Assembly (NCBI GenBank): GCA_036785705.1
Contig: JAWUZG010000138.1
Span: 1-64,000 of the forward strand
DNA length: 64,000 nt
Origin: Acanthornis magna
Taxonomy: Eukaryota; Chordata; Aves; Passeriformes; Acanthizidae
Direction of reading: 5' to 3'
Shown here piece by piece: positions 45,975 through 60,225 of this stretch (position 1 is the stretch's first letter; the number at the start of each line of letters is the position of its first letter). Below the pieces are notes generated by a model. That model was given only the letters and a program-made list of their open reading frames with translations, did not search any database and was not told the DNA's origin. A program made the translations under genes and the position numbers.

Positions 45975-48900
45975 TCACCGGCAGCAGCAGCACAACATTT
46001 GTAGGATGGCCCATGATTTTCTCCGCGTCCTATGAGATTGCAGGATCAAGCCAGTGCGAGCTGCCATGGAACTGACAGAGATATCCCTGTCTGTCTCCAA
46101 GGGCTGAAGGGCTGTGACCGAAAGAAACAGCCAAGATGAAGCTGCATGTCTGCAGAGCCCCTCCGGATCCCACGCAGACCACTCACCACTGAGGATATGG
46201 GCCTGAGTCTCCACATTGTGCTCCGTCATGTGCTTGGTGGCGCTCCCTGGGCACAGAGCTCAGTCATTCCCTGCTCCCAGTGTGGTCCCAGCAGTGTGAC
46301 CCCAGCCCTGCCCCCTCCCTCTCCCAAGGGCTGCCCCAGGGGCCACCAGCAGCCAAAGGGAGTGGCACTGAGCAAGGCGGCCATCAAGCCCACCTTGTGG
46401 CAGGGGGCAGAGGGAGGCTGAGGCTCTGCTCAGGGTGCTTGGGGTGGCCACAGGGTTGCCCCTTGCTGCCATGTGGCAGCCATGTGGCCAGGCTGGCCCA
46501 AAAGGGGCCGGGGCTGGGGCTCACCGATGAACCTGATGGCTGCCAGGCGCACGGGGGACTGAGGGTCGCTCAGGTAGGGCAGGCTCTGCTGCAAGTACTC
46601 CTCAGCCGTGCTGCTCCTCCTCCTCAGCTGCAGAGAGCACCAGGGATGTCCCCAAGCTTGGCACAGAGCCCCCAGCTGGCTGGAGCAGTCCCTCCTGCCA
46701 GCACCCCCCATTGGTGAGCCCTCCCTCCTGCTGGGTACAGGGAGGGCAGAGGGGCCTGGAGAGGAGCCTCTGGGGCTCTGTTCTCCAGGACAGGAACAAG
46801 GTCCTTCAGGTCCTGCCCAGCCCTGCGAGCAGCACTCGGAACAGGCTCCGCTGCCCTGCGCTCTCGTGGCGACAGACAGAGGGCAGGGACAGCCCTCACC
46901 CAGCCTCGGCCCTGTGCCTTGTCCTTACCAAGCATTCTCCAAGCTCCCACATCCGCTCTCTCTGCAGCAGGTGCCTGAGCGTCTGCCAGTTGAGAAGGTC
47001 GGCAACGGCAAAAAGGGCTTCCCTGGAAGCCTGCAGAACAGCATTAGCTCAGAGGTGGCACCAATGCCTGGGGAAAGGGACCTCTTGGCTTTATTCCTGC
47101 AGTGATCGTGCCCTTAGGAAGCTGTGACTTGGCCTGTCCCGAATGTCTTGGAGTCTCTTGGGAACAGCCCTGGCCAACTGACTGAGGCTTGAAGCCCTGG
47201 CCTCTGACACTTGTGGGGAAGCTGAGAAGCCTCTGGGCTTCTGGGAGCACACATGTGGAGGCCTCTGGTGCTGCCTCAGTGGCCACAGGATGCTGCTGAA
47301 CCCTGCTGGAGCCGGCAGGGCAGGTGTTGAAAATGGCCATGCCACCTTGTCCAGCCCTGCTTGCGCTGTTTCTGCAGGGACCCTTCCCAGGGGCTGCGCA
47401 GGAGGAGCCCTGCCCTCTGCCAGCAGCCCTTGCCCCAGTGCCTGGGGTCCCTTGGAGGTGTCAGTCTCCCCTCATATCAGTGCTCAGCCTTGAAATCCAT
47501 ACCTTGGCCACGCCAGGATCCTGGTCGCTCACACGGAAGAGGAGCGGGACCAGCGCACTCTGGATCTGCCTCCTCATCTTCTTCTCATCCCTACTGGCCA
47601 CGGACCTCAGCAGGTCTCTGAGGAGCCAGAGGGAGAGCTCTCGCAGCTGGCTGCACTCCTGGTAGGGAGGAGGAAAGGTGAGCTTTGGACACAGTGGCTC
47701 CCTGCCCATGGCTGTGGGGAGGGCAGCGCTCCAGGCTCAGATTCCAGAGTGGGCAGAATCAGCGTTGGGCTGCAAAGCCCAGAATCCACTCCAGGAGAGC
47801 TGAGCCTTCTCTGAGCGCTGCTTCCAGGGCAGGGCTGCAGGGCAGCGCCCATCTGTGGGGCTCGGGGTCCCACATCAGCCTCACCGAGTCAAAGAGGGGC
47901 AGGATATTCCCCACCAGTCGCACAGCGATGGAGCTGGCCTTAGCCTTTTCCAGCTGGCCCAGGACATTTTGACAGACCATAACAATCCTCAGCTTTTCGT
48001 CTTCATTGCCACCTTCCAGTATCTTCATCATGCTTGGCAGGAAGACATCAATTTTTTCTGCCTGTATGAAGAAGAGAATTTCCATTTTCTGAAAAGGCTG
48101 TGTCTGGACACCTCCCAGGGCAGCCACTCCAGGCCCCACCATGGCAAGGAGGGTGTTTGGAGCAGTCGCCCCACATCCTGACCCCCAGCCCAGGCCAAGC
48201 ACCTGCCTTGCACTCAGCCCCAGGCCCTGGCTGCCAATGTGGCTGCCCCAATACCACCCTGCTCACCATCTCAGCTCTCTCTGACAGCCCAACAAGGACT
48301 TGCAGCAGCAGGGAGCCCATCACCACGACAGAATAGCCTCGATCACTCCAGGTTTTGGTTTCGTCCCCCAGCTCCTCCGAGTCAGTCTGCCCCAAGGACG
48401 GCTGCAGGAACAAACACAGCCATGAGGTGCTGGCAGAGGGCTCACGGAAGGGGACCGAGGCCTTTTCTGGTAACTCACAGCTCTGTGAGAGGGGTGGGTG
48501 CCTTCTCTGCGAGGGTTGCACCACTGCTTGCGGAGCAAGGTAGCAAACTCATTTAGGACCTTGTCCAAAATCTCAGGCACGGAGGACAGAATATCCCACA
48601 GTTCCTGTGCAGAGCTGGAAGCCAGGGGGCTGCCTCAGCCACAGTGCCGTGGCCAGGAGCAGCCCCACAGAACAGAGCCGTGCTGGGGGTCCCCAGGGGC
48701 CCTGCCCAGGAGGAAGGACAGGGCTGAGGGGGAGTTCTCTGCAGGGCTGGGAGCACTGAGCTGGCTTTGGCTGCTGTGGGCCTGGCCAACGTGCCAGAGA
48801 GCTGCAAAGCTTGGTGGGATGGAGAGCCTGGCTCCATGGCATGTTCTGCAGCATTCCTTGGATCTGGCAGCCACAGAGTCTCGGGGTCCCTCTCCCCACA

Positions 48901-51900
48901 TGGAGCAAGCCCTTCAGATTGTCAGGGCCCGTACCTGTCTCTTTGAAGAGCCATCTCACACAGGCTGATGACCACTGCCGAGCGGTACTCATTGGTCATC
49001 AGGAGAAACAGCGACCTCACTTTCTCACGCTCTGGCTCTGTGTTAATGCCTGGCAGGTTTTCAAGCAAGCAGCTCAATATCCTCGGCACCTGGAGAGGAT
49101 AGAGGTGAGGATGGCACTGCCACTGGAGTGCAGCCGTGTCCTCAGCTGCCCTTCCCATTCCTCTCTGCTGCTTTCCAGTGGCTTCACATGCCCAAGCCAT
49201 GTGGGTCTGTGAGGAAGGGATGGAGGGAGGGGCAAGGCCTGACAGGGCTGAAGATCAGAGCAATCCAGCCTCAGGGCACTTACATCCCTCAGCCAGGAGT
49301 CCGGGTCTTCCATGGCCGCATCCAGCATGCTCCTGGGCACCTCCTTGTCCGGGACGCTGACATCTGTCATCGCCTCGATGGCCTCGAGGACGATGTCTGT
49401 CATCTCCCTAGGCTGGAGGTATTTTCCAAAGGCCTAGAGAAGGAAGGAAGGAAGGCAGACATGTGCCACTGAGCGCTCTGATGGTGCTGCTTGGCCGGGC
49501 AGATGTTCCTTGCAGTGCTGGCAGCAGAGCCCACAGGAAAGCTGGCTGCAGTGCCTGCAGTCTCTGCTTGGGAGAGGGTGAGGAGACAGGGCCCTCCACA
49601 CTGGGGAGCAGGGCTCATGGGCATGGGGTGCTGGCCCTACAGAGAACCAGGGGGGTCCAGGAGGGCTGGAGCTCCTGCTGGGGCTGGAGCTGCTGCTGGG
49701 ACACAGGAGCACAGCCCGTGTGTTGTCCCTGCTCAGGGATGGCAGGAACTGCTTGTCTGGGCAGTGAGACCCCACCAGCCCCGCTGATTCTAGGTGCCTT
49801 TGCTCACACAAGTGCCCTGCTGATGCAACAGAAAAAAGCCCCAGCAAGGGGGGAGCTCATCACCTGGGTACAGTCCTTGGTGCTCAGGGAACACATTGAG
49901 GAGATGGTCACAGTTTCCAAAATGAGTTGGCTTGACCTGTCCTTTGGCCTTGACTTGCCTGAACAGCAGGGCAAACACAGAAGAGTCAGTAAGACAAGAG
50001 CTGCTTTGCCAGCAAGCTCATCAAACCACCCTGAGATCTGCTTGCAAGGCAGCAGCACAGAATCAGTCAGGAGTTCTGTAGGGCATCAGGAATAGTTCTT
50101 GCTACAGGCAAGAGGGAGCAGCCAGTGTGCTGAATTTGCTCTTCTCGAACGGGGAAGGCTTAGGACCTGGCTTTGGGACCTGGGAGTCAATTGTAGCTTT
50201 GGCTGTGGGGGCCACAAGGCAGCAGGGTTCAAGGTCCTGAAAGGAAGGGGAGGAAGGAGAGCAGTAACAAACAGATCCTGGACTTGGGGTGAGCACTCAG
50301 CTTCTGCAGTAAAGTGACAGCTGGGATGCTATGGGAAGCAGCTGGGAGGGGCAAAGGAGGTCAGGAAGCAGATCTTTCAAGAGAGGTCTGTGTGCACAGG
50401 GATAAAGGCCACAGCTACTCTTGTTTTTAACTCACAGATGAATAAGGCAAGGGAAAAAAGAGCATGGAAAGCTGGAGAGCTTGTTTTGTCCTTGGCATAT
50501 CGCATGAGAATGAGACGTCCCAGCAGCTTTCCTAAGATCGGCATTGGGATGTCTGCAGGGCAGACAGGCCCAGAACTGTCTCTTCTGAGGTTGAGAGAAG
50601 CCTGGATGAGGGAGGCATGAGAAGAAGGGCTAAGAGAAGGAAGTTGGTGCTGAAGACATATACCCAAGAGTACGCCCAGGGCTGGATTCCTGATGAACCT
50701 GGGCTTTGCAGGGCTCTCTGGCCCCATCTCTCAAAGCAACCAGCCGGGCAGCAGCCCTGGCATGGAGAGTGGCAGGAAGGGGGGATTGCCATGGCTGGAG
50801 GGTGCCTGGTCCTTACCTTCAGAGAGCAATAGCTGGGCAGCAAACTGGTCAGGACATCAATCCTCCCTACAGCCCTTTCCCGCACAGCTTCTCTCCTAGA
50901 TCTGGTGAAGTCCAGCAGCAGCTGGGACAAGAGAAGCCACTGGTGAGCCCCAGAGCAGACACCCTCCAGGCTGAGCAACAGCTCTGGAGCCCTCATTCTG
51001 CTTGTGCCAGACCTCCAGCATGTCCTGCAGCTCCTTGCTGACACGGGAGACAGGAAAGCCAAGCACCATTGTCCTCAGCATTGTGTCCATGGATTTCAGG
51101 GTCTGCAAAGAGGACAGACAGCAGTGGCTGTGATTCTGCTGCTCCTTCCCCCACAGCCAGGACACTGATCTGAACTCTCAGTGCCACAGGAGGACACCTG
51201 AACTGCCCAGGAGAGACACAGGGACCCAGCAACTGCTGGGGACAGAGCAGCCTGTGGCACAGGACACAGCCAGGCCCATGGCAAGGGGACAGAGCCACAC
51301 GGGTGGGAAAGCCACACCAAGACCTCACCGTGCCTCAGATCTCTGCTCATGGGGCAGCACAGGGTGAGCAGGGAGCAGCCCAGAGGGGCTGGAGGCTCCT
51401 GCAGCTCATCCAGCACTTACCTTGACGTAGAGGGAAGCCGTCCTGTATGGCATTTGCTTTTCTGGGGGAAGCCAGAAGACACTTGAGAAACATGCCGACA
51501 GGAGGCTTTTGGTTTTGCCCTCCAGCACGTTCTCCACCAAGCTGCAAGCACAGAGGAGGGACAGTTGGACACTGGCGCTAGGAGCAGCCCCTCAAGGCCT
51601 CATGCAGATGGCATTACAGCTCTGGGGCAGGGGGCCCACCTTAATTCTTCAATGGCAAGCATGGCGAGATGCCGGACCCCTAAGGTCAGACGGTCCCTTG
51701 GCTCTTTTTCCAGGATCTCCTGCAGAACACAACCAGGATGGGACCTGGCAGCTGCCAGCACCCAGTGCCTCGAGTCCCTGACCAACCCAAGCACTGTCCA
51801 CACAGCGTGCCAGTGCCAGGGGTGCTGGGCCCCATTGCCAGAACTCCAGGTGTCCCCTCACCTGGATATTCTCTGCCACTTGGCATGTTTGGCAGAACAA

Positions 51901-52807
51901 ATCCAGGCCCTGGGTCAAGCCACGTTTCGAGGCGGTTTTGCAGACGATGTAGACGCTCTTCAGAAACGTGGCCTTGTAGGTCTCCTGGCAGCCGGGGGAC
52001 AGAGACACAAACAGGGAGTGTGGGAGGGCAGGCACAGCCAGTGGCACTGGAGCACTGGGGGTGCAGTGCCCTGGGAGAAAGGCAGCTCTGCCCAGCCAGC
52101 ACCCCTCCACAGCCCAGCAAAGCCCCTGCCGGCAAACGCCAGCACAGCCGCTGTCCAACTGGCCACAGCTACCTTGTTGAGGTTGGACACAAAGGCCACA
52201 ATGAAATCCACAGCATCCTCTGTCTCTTCGTACACAGGCAACCAGCTGGCATCTAGCAGAGGGGAAGAGCAGGGAGGGCTGCAGAGGCTCTGGCCACAGG
52301 AGAGAGCCAAAGAGACCTACCCTCCACCCAGCCCCGTGCCCGCTCCCCTGGCACAGCCTTTGAGCAGCAGAGGAGCTGCCCTGCTGGAGCTGGGAAGGCC
52401 CCAGTGGCCTGGGCTGAGGAGCATGCTGCCAGATGGGCAGCAAAGGTCCAGAGTCCCACTGCCCCTCACTGCCCATGCCCTGGAGCCCCTCTGCTCTGCT
52501 TTCTCTTGGCACAGGCTGTGCTGGGGCTGGCATCCAGCCCTCAGCTACCCTGCCATTCAGGCAACACCGTGCCTGTCCCCCAGGACAGGTCAGTGCCAGG
52601 AAAATGTGATCCTGGCTTGGTGCAGGGTGTGCTGGTGGGCCCCAGCCCTGCTCAGCCCCACGGGGCCCCCCTCTCACCAAGCTGCAGCGGCTGCATCGTG
52701 GTCGTGTCATAGACAGAGAACTGCCGGGGATTTAAAGAGCTGCTGTCCTGGGAAGAGCTCTCCTCCTCCCAGGCCTCCATGGGGGAGGCAGGGGGTCTCT
52801 TCTCCAT
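45975..52807 (-). CDS. MROH family protein, gene D, 19 exons, complete
   Basis: Full copy: exons 52678-52807, 52173-52252, 51862-51984, 51640-51719, 51421-51541, 51013-51102, 50817-50921, 50436-50601, 49864-50030 (uncertain), 49284-49433, 48935-49089, 48479-48614, 48267-48401, 47885-48061, 47503-47658, 46929-47030, 46525-46627, 46187-46246, 45975-46111. The reading frame is intact. It shares the exon 9 substitution and the 18-base intron insertion with gene C. Changes of its own include N to S in exon 11 (VVISLC) and KLRIVM instead of KLKVVM in exon 14. It is very close to gene C, so the two gene bodies probably separated recently or were homogenised. Confidence 0.85.
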
Positions 52808-53230
52808 GCTGTCGGACAGACAGTATGGGGGATGATGGGGTGGGTGTTGGGGTGGGGTCGTGGGAAGCTTTGGGAAAACACTGTGGAGAAATAATTCAGC
52901 CGCACAGGGCCGCCAGGAATGGTGGGGCAAGACACGAGCTGCGCTCAGGGACTCCTGCTCAGCTCCAGGCTCCTGCCTGTCACCAGCCACTGTGGGCAGC
53001 AAGCAGGCTGGCCACACGTGCTGCACTGCGGTGTCACAAAGGGCCCCACTGTGACACAGCACCTGCCTCTAGCCATTGAAGCGGCTCCGCCCCTCATGCT
53101 GCCTCCCCCCCCAGGCTGCTCCGGCTCCTCAGAGGGAGCAGCCCTGCCCTGGGAGGACCCTGGGGGTCTGAGTGCCTGGGACCGCCCCTGGGTCTGGGGA
53201 AAGGAGTGCCCAGGGCTCAGGATCCGCCCA

Positions 53231-53631
53231 CCTTTCCTCAATCTTCTGGTCCCTTATCTGTATCATTGGTTCTCTTGAACTGTACCCCTCCCTCTTCTGT
53301 TCTTATCGGTGATGTACCCTTATCTCCTCCCTTTGTCTCTCCCCTGACTGGTTAGCCCTGTCCCTGCGGAAGCGGCTGTCACAGGGGCAGGCTGGGATTC
53401 TTCCCTTCCCTCGGGGGGCAGGGTGGAGATTCCTTCGCTCCTGTCCCTGCGGGGGCAGGGAGGGGATTCCTCCTTCCCTGTCCCTCGTGGGGCGAGGACC
53501 TTTGTCCTTCCCTTCTCTCCCTCCCCAACACCTCTAGCCCGGACCTATCATAAACGGGAGCAAGGGGAGGACAACCCCCTCCTGCGAACCCTTCGTCTCC
53601 TCGTCGTCTTCTCTATTTTTATTCGATTACA
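53231..53631 (+). mobile_element. C/T-rich LTR-like block, unit 4
   Basis: Same block as in unit 1. It carries the ATCATTGG variant shared with unit 2. Confidence 0.35.
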
Positions 53632-53853
53632 GCAAGCGATGGCTCCCAGGGCTTGTTGACATGGAACCTGTCCCCAGCAAGGGGTCCCAGTGACCCAGCG
53701 CCCAGGCAGGACTGACACAGGGCTCAGTCCCAGGCACCCAGAGTGCCTCCAGACCCCACTTCTCCCTCAAGTGGGGCACAAGGTGGGCATGTGAGCCACA
53801 AGGGTGGGAAAGCCACACCAAGACCTCACCCCGCCTCAGATCTCTGGTCATGG

Positions 53854-54476
53854 TGTCACCAAAACTGTGGGAAAAACAAAAACCCTCCAACAACATTTTT
53901 AATCTTAGAGAGTCAAGGCGTTACTTTATTATCTGGCCAGGATGCTGTTCTGGCCAGGCTGTGCCACAGAAATCATCTCATCCACACATAGCCTGGGTGT
54001 GCAGAGAGAATCATTCCATGATGCACAGTTTTACAGGATTTTCCCCCAAATTTTATACAGTCAAAACCCATAGAGATGCATTGTTTCAAAGGTCATTGGT
54101 CCAGAGTTGAGCAACCCCCGGTGTTCAGTTTCCCACTGGATGCGAATCCCCCTGGCCTCCAATGTAAATTAGATCTTCATTTTTCAAATTGCTTATCAGT
54201 CCTTTCCCGGCGAGATGTCTTCAGCTCTGTCAGAGGTGCTCTGGGGCGGATGTTTGTAGATGGCCACCGATGTTCTGTTAATGTTCCATCGATGGCCTTT
54301 ATCTGTCTGCGTATCTTTGGGCTACTCCCAGTCTGTAGATATGTTGAGTTCATCCGACCTCACCTGGCAGAACAATGTCCTGAAAAGAAACTTAAAATTC
54401 CTTTTCCCGGGGTAAAGACAAACAAAGTCTTTGACTAAAGTTATACAAAATTTTTAAATTGGTCTATTTTCCAACA
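53854..54476 (-). mobile_element. Solo LTR of an endogenous retrovirus, unit 4
   Basis: Same insertion as in unit 2 with the same flanks, 623 bases. Confidence 0.72.
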
Positions 54477-54548
54477 AAGGGGCAGCACAGGGTGAGCAGG
54501 GAGCAGCCCAGAGGGGCTGGAGGCTCCTGCAGCTCATCCAGCACTTAC

Positions 54549-54906
54549 CTTGACGTAGAGGGAAGCCGTCCTGTACGGCATTTGCTTTTCTGGGGGAAGC
54601 CAGAAGACACTTGAGAAACATGCTGACAGGAGGCTTTTGGTTTTGCCCTCCAGCACGTTCCCCGCCAAGCTGCAAGCACAGAGGAGGGACAGTTGGGACA
54701 CTGGCGCTAGGAGCAGCCCCTCAAGGCCTCATGCAGGGGACCCACAAGGGATGGGCAGATCCCCCCCAGAACACTCGCTATCCCCTCACCTTGATTTCCT
54801 CTGCCAGACTGTGTGTGTGGCAGAATAAATCCAGGCCCTGGGACAAGCCATGATTCCAAGTCGTTCTGGAATGGTGCAGCAGCAGCCAAGCCAGCTCATG
54901 GGGCAG
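54549..54906 (-). pseudogene. Duplicated MROH exons 5' and 3' upstream of gene D
   Basis: Same broken exon pair as upstream of gene B, with intact splice sites and missing exon 4. Confidence 0.68.
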
Positions 54907-54924
54907 CTGCAGGGTGGGACGACA

Positions 54925-57820
54925 CGGACTCCCCTTGGGCATCCCAGCTGCTCTCAGCCCCCCTGGTCAGGGACAGGGGCATCTGTCCCTGGAGGGACCT
55001 TTTCCCGTGCAATGGTATTTACCGATTGAAGAAAAGTTCAAGCAGAAAAACACCTTTTGCTCTCAGCCCTTCTCAATCCCATTGCCCGCTCCTGGAGAGG
55101 TTTGGATATTTATTAGCAGTGACTTCAAGTGCATCATCAAGTGCTGCTCCATTCCAAGGCCAGACTGGGCTGTAGGGCTGATTTACTCGGGGGGAGGTTG
55201 GGCAGCAGAACCTGTGGTACCTCTACATTAGAGCCTTAAAATCACAAGCAGTAATTCAGGGGTCAGAAAAGCCACAGCTCTCTTTAGGGTCTCGACCCTG
55301 ACATGGGGGAGCACATGCAGGAGACGATTTTACTGCTACCACTAATAACAGCAGCATTACTAAACCCATTCAAAACAATTACTGTTGGAGTTAGAGAAAA
55401 ATAATGAAGTAGGTAAATAATGTACAGGGTGCCTGCAAAATAAAGAGGGAGAGAGGGCCTGTCTAAAACCCTGTCAACTGTGACTGCTCTGAAGCAGCTC
55501 CCAGAGCCTGCAGCCGTCTTCAGTTAGTTGCACATTATTTAATTGGTTTCAAGTGATTTTTCTGGACTGCTAATCACCATGCTGTAATTAAAAACCTGGG
55601 CAGCATGGTGAGTGCTATAGCACATTAGAGATGTTAAACTCCTGAGAATTCCTGTGATAGGGATGGCTGCTCCCCTAGCCTGGAGTGTGAAACACCCAGA
55701 GAGGAGTTGTGTGCAGGCGGGTGAAGCAGAGGGATGCAGGGCAAGGGGCCACCAGCATGCTGTGGAATCAATGTGAAATATTTATACACATCCTGAGAAA
55801 CATCCACTGCTCACGGAAATACAGATTTTGAAAAGTCATGAATTTTGGAAGGGACAGAAGTTCTCCTTCTTCCAGGCATAGGCTGTCTCACTAAAAAGAG
55901 GTGGGGGGGGAAGGAAAAATGAAGTTTTGCTTCACAGTTTGAGTTTTTAAATTACTCATTAAATGGTTTGTGGTCTCCAAGATCCTCACTGTGTAATGAA
56001 TCCTTTTAATTTTTCTCAAGACCAGCTGCTATGTGGAATAAAGCCCAGCCATGCTTTCACCCCAGTGCGTACAGGATAGTGGTGGGAGAAAACGTCACTT
56101 AACAATAAAGAAAAAAAAAGGCCAGTAACTCATTCCAGCATTGTTTTTGATAAGTTTTCCCAAGCACCAGTTTTTGCTCAAGAAGCCCAAACAGAAGCCA
56201 GTTCACAAGTGTCAGAGGTGTTACATCTCCCTGGGCTGGTTTTTTCCTCAGAAGCTTTTCCCAAGCGATTCACTTTCTGCAAACGCTCTGCTCAAGAAGT
56301 CTCAATCACAACAAGTCCCACGTGGCCTCAAATGAAGGATTATCTCTCATCTAATCTTGTTCCAGGCCCTTCTTCATGGTGTCCTGGTCACAGCCAGGCA
56401 CCTACATGCTATAATGTGTATCACCAAACCAGAAACCACACGTTGCATATATGTCTCAAGCCAGAAAAAAATCCCATTGAATTCCAAAGCAGATGCTCAG
56501 TCCAGAGACTCCACCCATCCCAGATGAGCACACCAAAGGCCCAGCCCTGCCCTTGCAGCATCCCCCCAGACTGTGCTGCTTTGGAGATAGCAAGGTGTTA
56601 AGAGAACAGTTGTAGCCTGCTTGATCAGGGTTAACACGCAGGATTGTGGTGAGCAGCATGAAGAAGGGATAGAGATTGCAAGCTCTGATGGATCCTGGAG
56701 AACACCTCTTCCCTTTGAAAGGCACCATCAGAGCAGCTTCATCTGCTTCAAGACTTTCTGCAACATGATCCTAAAACCACAGCGCTCCATCCCATGGCTT
56801 TCTGCTGCACAACTCATTTTCCGCAAAGCTCATTTTCTTAGCCACATAATATTTGAAAGATTTATTTCATCCCAAATTCAGAGGCTGAGGAAAAAGAGAG
56901 ATTGAGGACGGGACAGCAAATTGTCAAAAGCACAAATGGCACAATGCAACACCCCTAGGAGGGGCAGAAATAAAAAAAAAAAAAAAAAACAAAAACAAAA
57001 AAAAAAAAACACTTTAAAGGAGATTAAAATGAATAAGAAGGACATTGAACTGGAAAAAATGGGGTGACATGCTCAGAGGATAGAGTCATGAATCCAAAAG
57101 GATAACACATCCTCTCAGGATGGAACACTTTCTCACTGATGACCTCACTTCATCTGGCCACCATTGTTTCTGTAAAAGGTGTGAATGCATCTGATCTCTC
57201 CTTAAAACTTAAGCAGGTGCCCAGATTGATGATTCAAATGTGAGTCCCATGGGCACAAAACAACCAAAAGATTTTGCACACAAACAAACTCAGAGCTGCA
57301 CATGCCTTTGTGGAAATATTTGTAATGGGGGAAGAACATTTCAAGCACCCGAAATCTTGAGTGGTCCTCCAAAATGTTCCAACACTTGCAGTTGATGTAT
57401 ATTGAAATTGGACATTTGCATCTTCTCCAGCCAAGTCTGGTGTTCCCTCCATGATAAATGCAATTGATTTTTACATTCAAACTATTTTAGTAACTTGCAC
57501 TCATCATCATTACAATCACAGATCAGGATTGCTGTACTTCACGCTAGAAGACCCAAATGCCTTGCAATTAATTTTGTCTTTTTCTTCTCCAGCAGACTTT
57601 TCCTTCAGGCCTCCAGAAATACTTCAGTTGTTCCCCAAATGTGAAAGCAATGTTTACACCACTCTGCTAACGAGAACACTTCCTTTACAATATCACTGCT
57701 GAATAACTTTCCCCTGGCTCGTGCACACACTCCTAGCCATGAGCTAATTCACTCCAAAATCTTTCAAGGCTGCGCCTTTTTCCCTAGAGTTCCCAAGTTC
57801 AGGCTGAGCTTGGTTCTGTA
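54925..57820. other. Region without a recognisable gene, unit 4
   Basis: Counterpart of the unit 1 stretch. The A-rich tract is at about 56968-57012 and is the longest of the four. Confidence 0.6.
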
Positions 57821-57964
57821 GCAAACCTGCACGGTTTGATGTTCTTACAGACCCGCACTGGCTTTCCTCCAGAAGCGGATTGCTTCTCTCAGCTTCTCTC
57901 ATCGTTTGGAAAGACATTCACACCCTTTTCTCCTCGCACCCGGGAACGCTCAGCAGCTCCCTGG

Positions 57965-59085
57965 GAAGAACAGGGCTGTGCATCAGGGATGGATCTGCTC
58001 CAGAAGCCAAGCAAGGCGCTGGCCTTGGCAATTGCCAGAGCCTGGGAGCTGTGCGGTTCCCGGCAGCTGGAGCAGCTCAGCCCGGAGCCCCGAGCGGCGG
58101 CCGAGCCCTGCTGCCCCACGGCGCTGCCGGCCCGCTGCGGCTGCTCTGGGCAGGGCTGCCCGGGGAGCTGCGTGCCTGCCCCGGCCGTGCCCGGGGAGCG
58201 CGGGGCTCTGGGGGCAGCTGCCCGGGCAGGGGCTGAGCTCGGGCACCTCTTGGGCCACGGGCTGCTTGCGGAGCGGCCTCGGCTCCTGCAGCAGCCCCGG
58301 CCCTGCAGCCGCAGCCCTGGCCCTGCAGCATCGCATGCGCCGGTGCCATGCACTCTGTGCCAGCGACAGCACCGTCCCTGCAGCCACCTCCAGGCACTGC
58401 CACCCGCGGGACCCACGGCCCCTGGCACCAGCACCCTCCAAGCCCCCCGGGCCCTGCCCAGCACAGCCTGCTCTGTCCTCTCCAGGTGCCACCAGAGTGG
58501 CCACAGGGGCTGGTGGCCTCTGCCAGCAGCAGCAATCGGGGCAGGGCCAGCACCACCTCGCTGGCCGTGGCTCTCTTGAAAAACGGCACAGGGCAATGCA
58601 ATGCAGGGAGGCAGCAAATCCCAGAGCCGCTGGAGGCTCCAAGCCTTAACCATCAGCCCGTGCTGCTGCAGAAGCTGCTCCCCACATGCTGGCTCCAGCA
58701 ATTCCCAAGGCTCTCATGGCCTTCAGAGCACGGAAAGGGATTTCACATCCCTGCAGCCTGATGCTGCCTCTGGGGCCAGCAGTCCCTTTGGCTGCAGCAG
58801 GAGGGCTGGCAGAAAGTTTCCTGCCGGCTTTGGTGTCATTGCTGCAGGGGCCACTCCTGTCAGAGCCCCTCTCTGCTGGTGACAGTTTTGCTCTTGGGGA
58901 CACGGCTCTGCCCCAGCCCCGGAGCACGAGCAGTGCCCAGTGCCAGGAGCAGTGTCAGTGGCACTGCCCTGTGCACAAGGACCCCCAGCCCTGGGGCACC
59001 CGTGCCAGCACCCCGGGAAACTCCAGCCCCAAGAACCCAGAGCAACCTGAAACTACTCCTCTGTGCCCAAAGGAATTGCAAAGAA
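57965..59085. other. GC-rich block with open frames on both strands, unit 4
   Basis: Counterpart of the unit 1 block, with a few substitutions (for example CTGCAGCAGCC for CTGCGGCAGCC near 58287). Confidence 0.45.
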
Positions 59086-59107
59086 GGTTGGGGTCTGTGA
59101 AACACGG

Positions 59108-60225
59108 ACCATTTATTTAGAGAAGAGCAGCAACAACAACAACCAACTACAGAAAATATTTACAATATAAGAATCTTTATAACAACAACCATCTATAGAA
59201 CATATTTAGAGTATCAAGTTCTATCTCAAAACTGGAATCTAATCAACGGATTTACAAAAAATCCTAACAACAGCTGTGAAGAACGAAGCTTCACGTTGTA
59301 TAATTTTAACTTTTTATTACTAGAAAACAATTAACAATAGGGGATGCCCACAGGGCAAAGAGACAGCGCTGGGTGCTCGGCTGCTCTGGCCAGGAGCACA
59401 CCGCCCAGAGCACTTGCAGCCCTTCTTATTTCCTTCGAGTGCCAGTCAAGGTGCTTAGGTACATTTGGATACTTGGCACCAATCGGGGGTGCAGACTTCC
59501 TCAGCCCGCCCGCTGTGTCCGCCCATCTGGGGCGCTCTGTCCAGACCCCACCCCATGGGGCATGCTCGCTGATGGAGCTGGGCCGTATATAAAGTATCTG
59601 AAAAAATTAGGTAATTGTTAAATAAGGTAACTAATTTGATACAGTCCTTTGAGGCATAGGTCACTCTCGCGTAAGATGCTGAACATGCTTAAATGGTGGC
59701 AGTTGAGCGTCTTGCAGGATCGGGCCCTTTACACTTTTAAATAACCTTACAGGAAAGACAAACAATTTCTTCATCTTATAAAATAATACTTTTCATAGTA
59801 GTGCAAAGCCTCATGTAAAAATGTAATTAGACTAGATGTAATGGAATGGAATTCCCTGACTGACGCCCTTGACTGACATTTGCCGCTGAGCTTTCTAGAA
59901 GCTCTGCCCCGCTGGCCATCTTGCCCCATTCTTTTTAAAAGGGTTATGTTCTATTCTCTGAAGAACATTATTCAACAAGAGCTACAAAAAGTACAAAGAG
60001 TAAAAACAACCATCAAAACTGACCAACCATCAAACTCCTTACAAACGTTTCATAATTAACCAACTAACCAAACATCCATCATTAACTACTTAACCGGACA
60101 TTCATAATGAACCAGTTAACACTCAAAAACTCCTATAACTCATTCATTAAGCAACCTCTATACGAAAATCCATCTTCTTTTTAGTCCATTTATAACAACA
60201 ACTAACAGAACATATGTACAGGAAG
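59108..60225. repeat. AT-rich stretch with three related segments, unit 4
   Basis: Counterpart of the unit 1 stretch, with ATTTGCCGC as in unit 2. Confidence 0.5.

Larger units (their letters stand above)
31915..47930. repeat. Tandem unit 3 of a ~16 kb array
   Basis: Third copy, 16016 bases. It shares with unit 4 an 18-base insertion in an intron (about 33657) and a 9-base-longer substitution inside candidate exon 9 (about 33971 to 33987). Confidence 0.95.
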
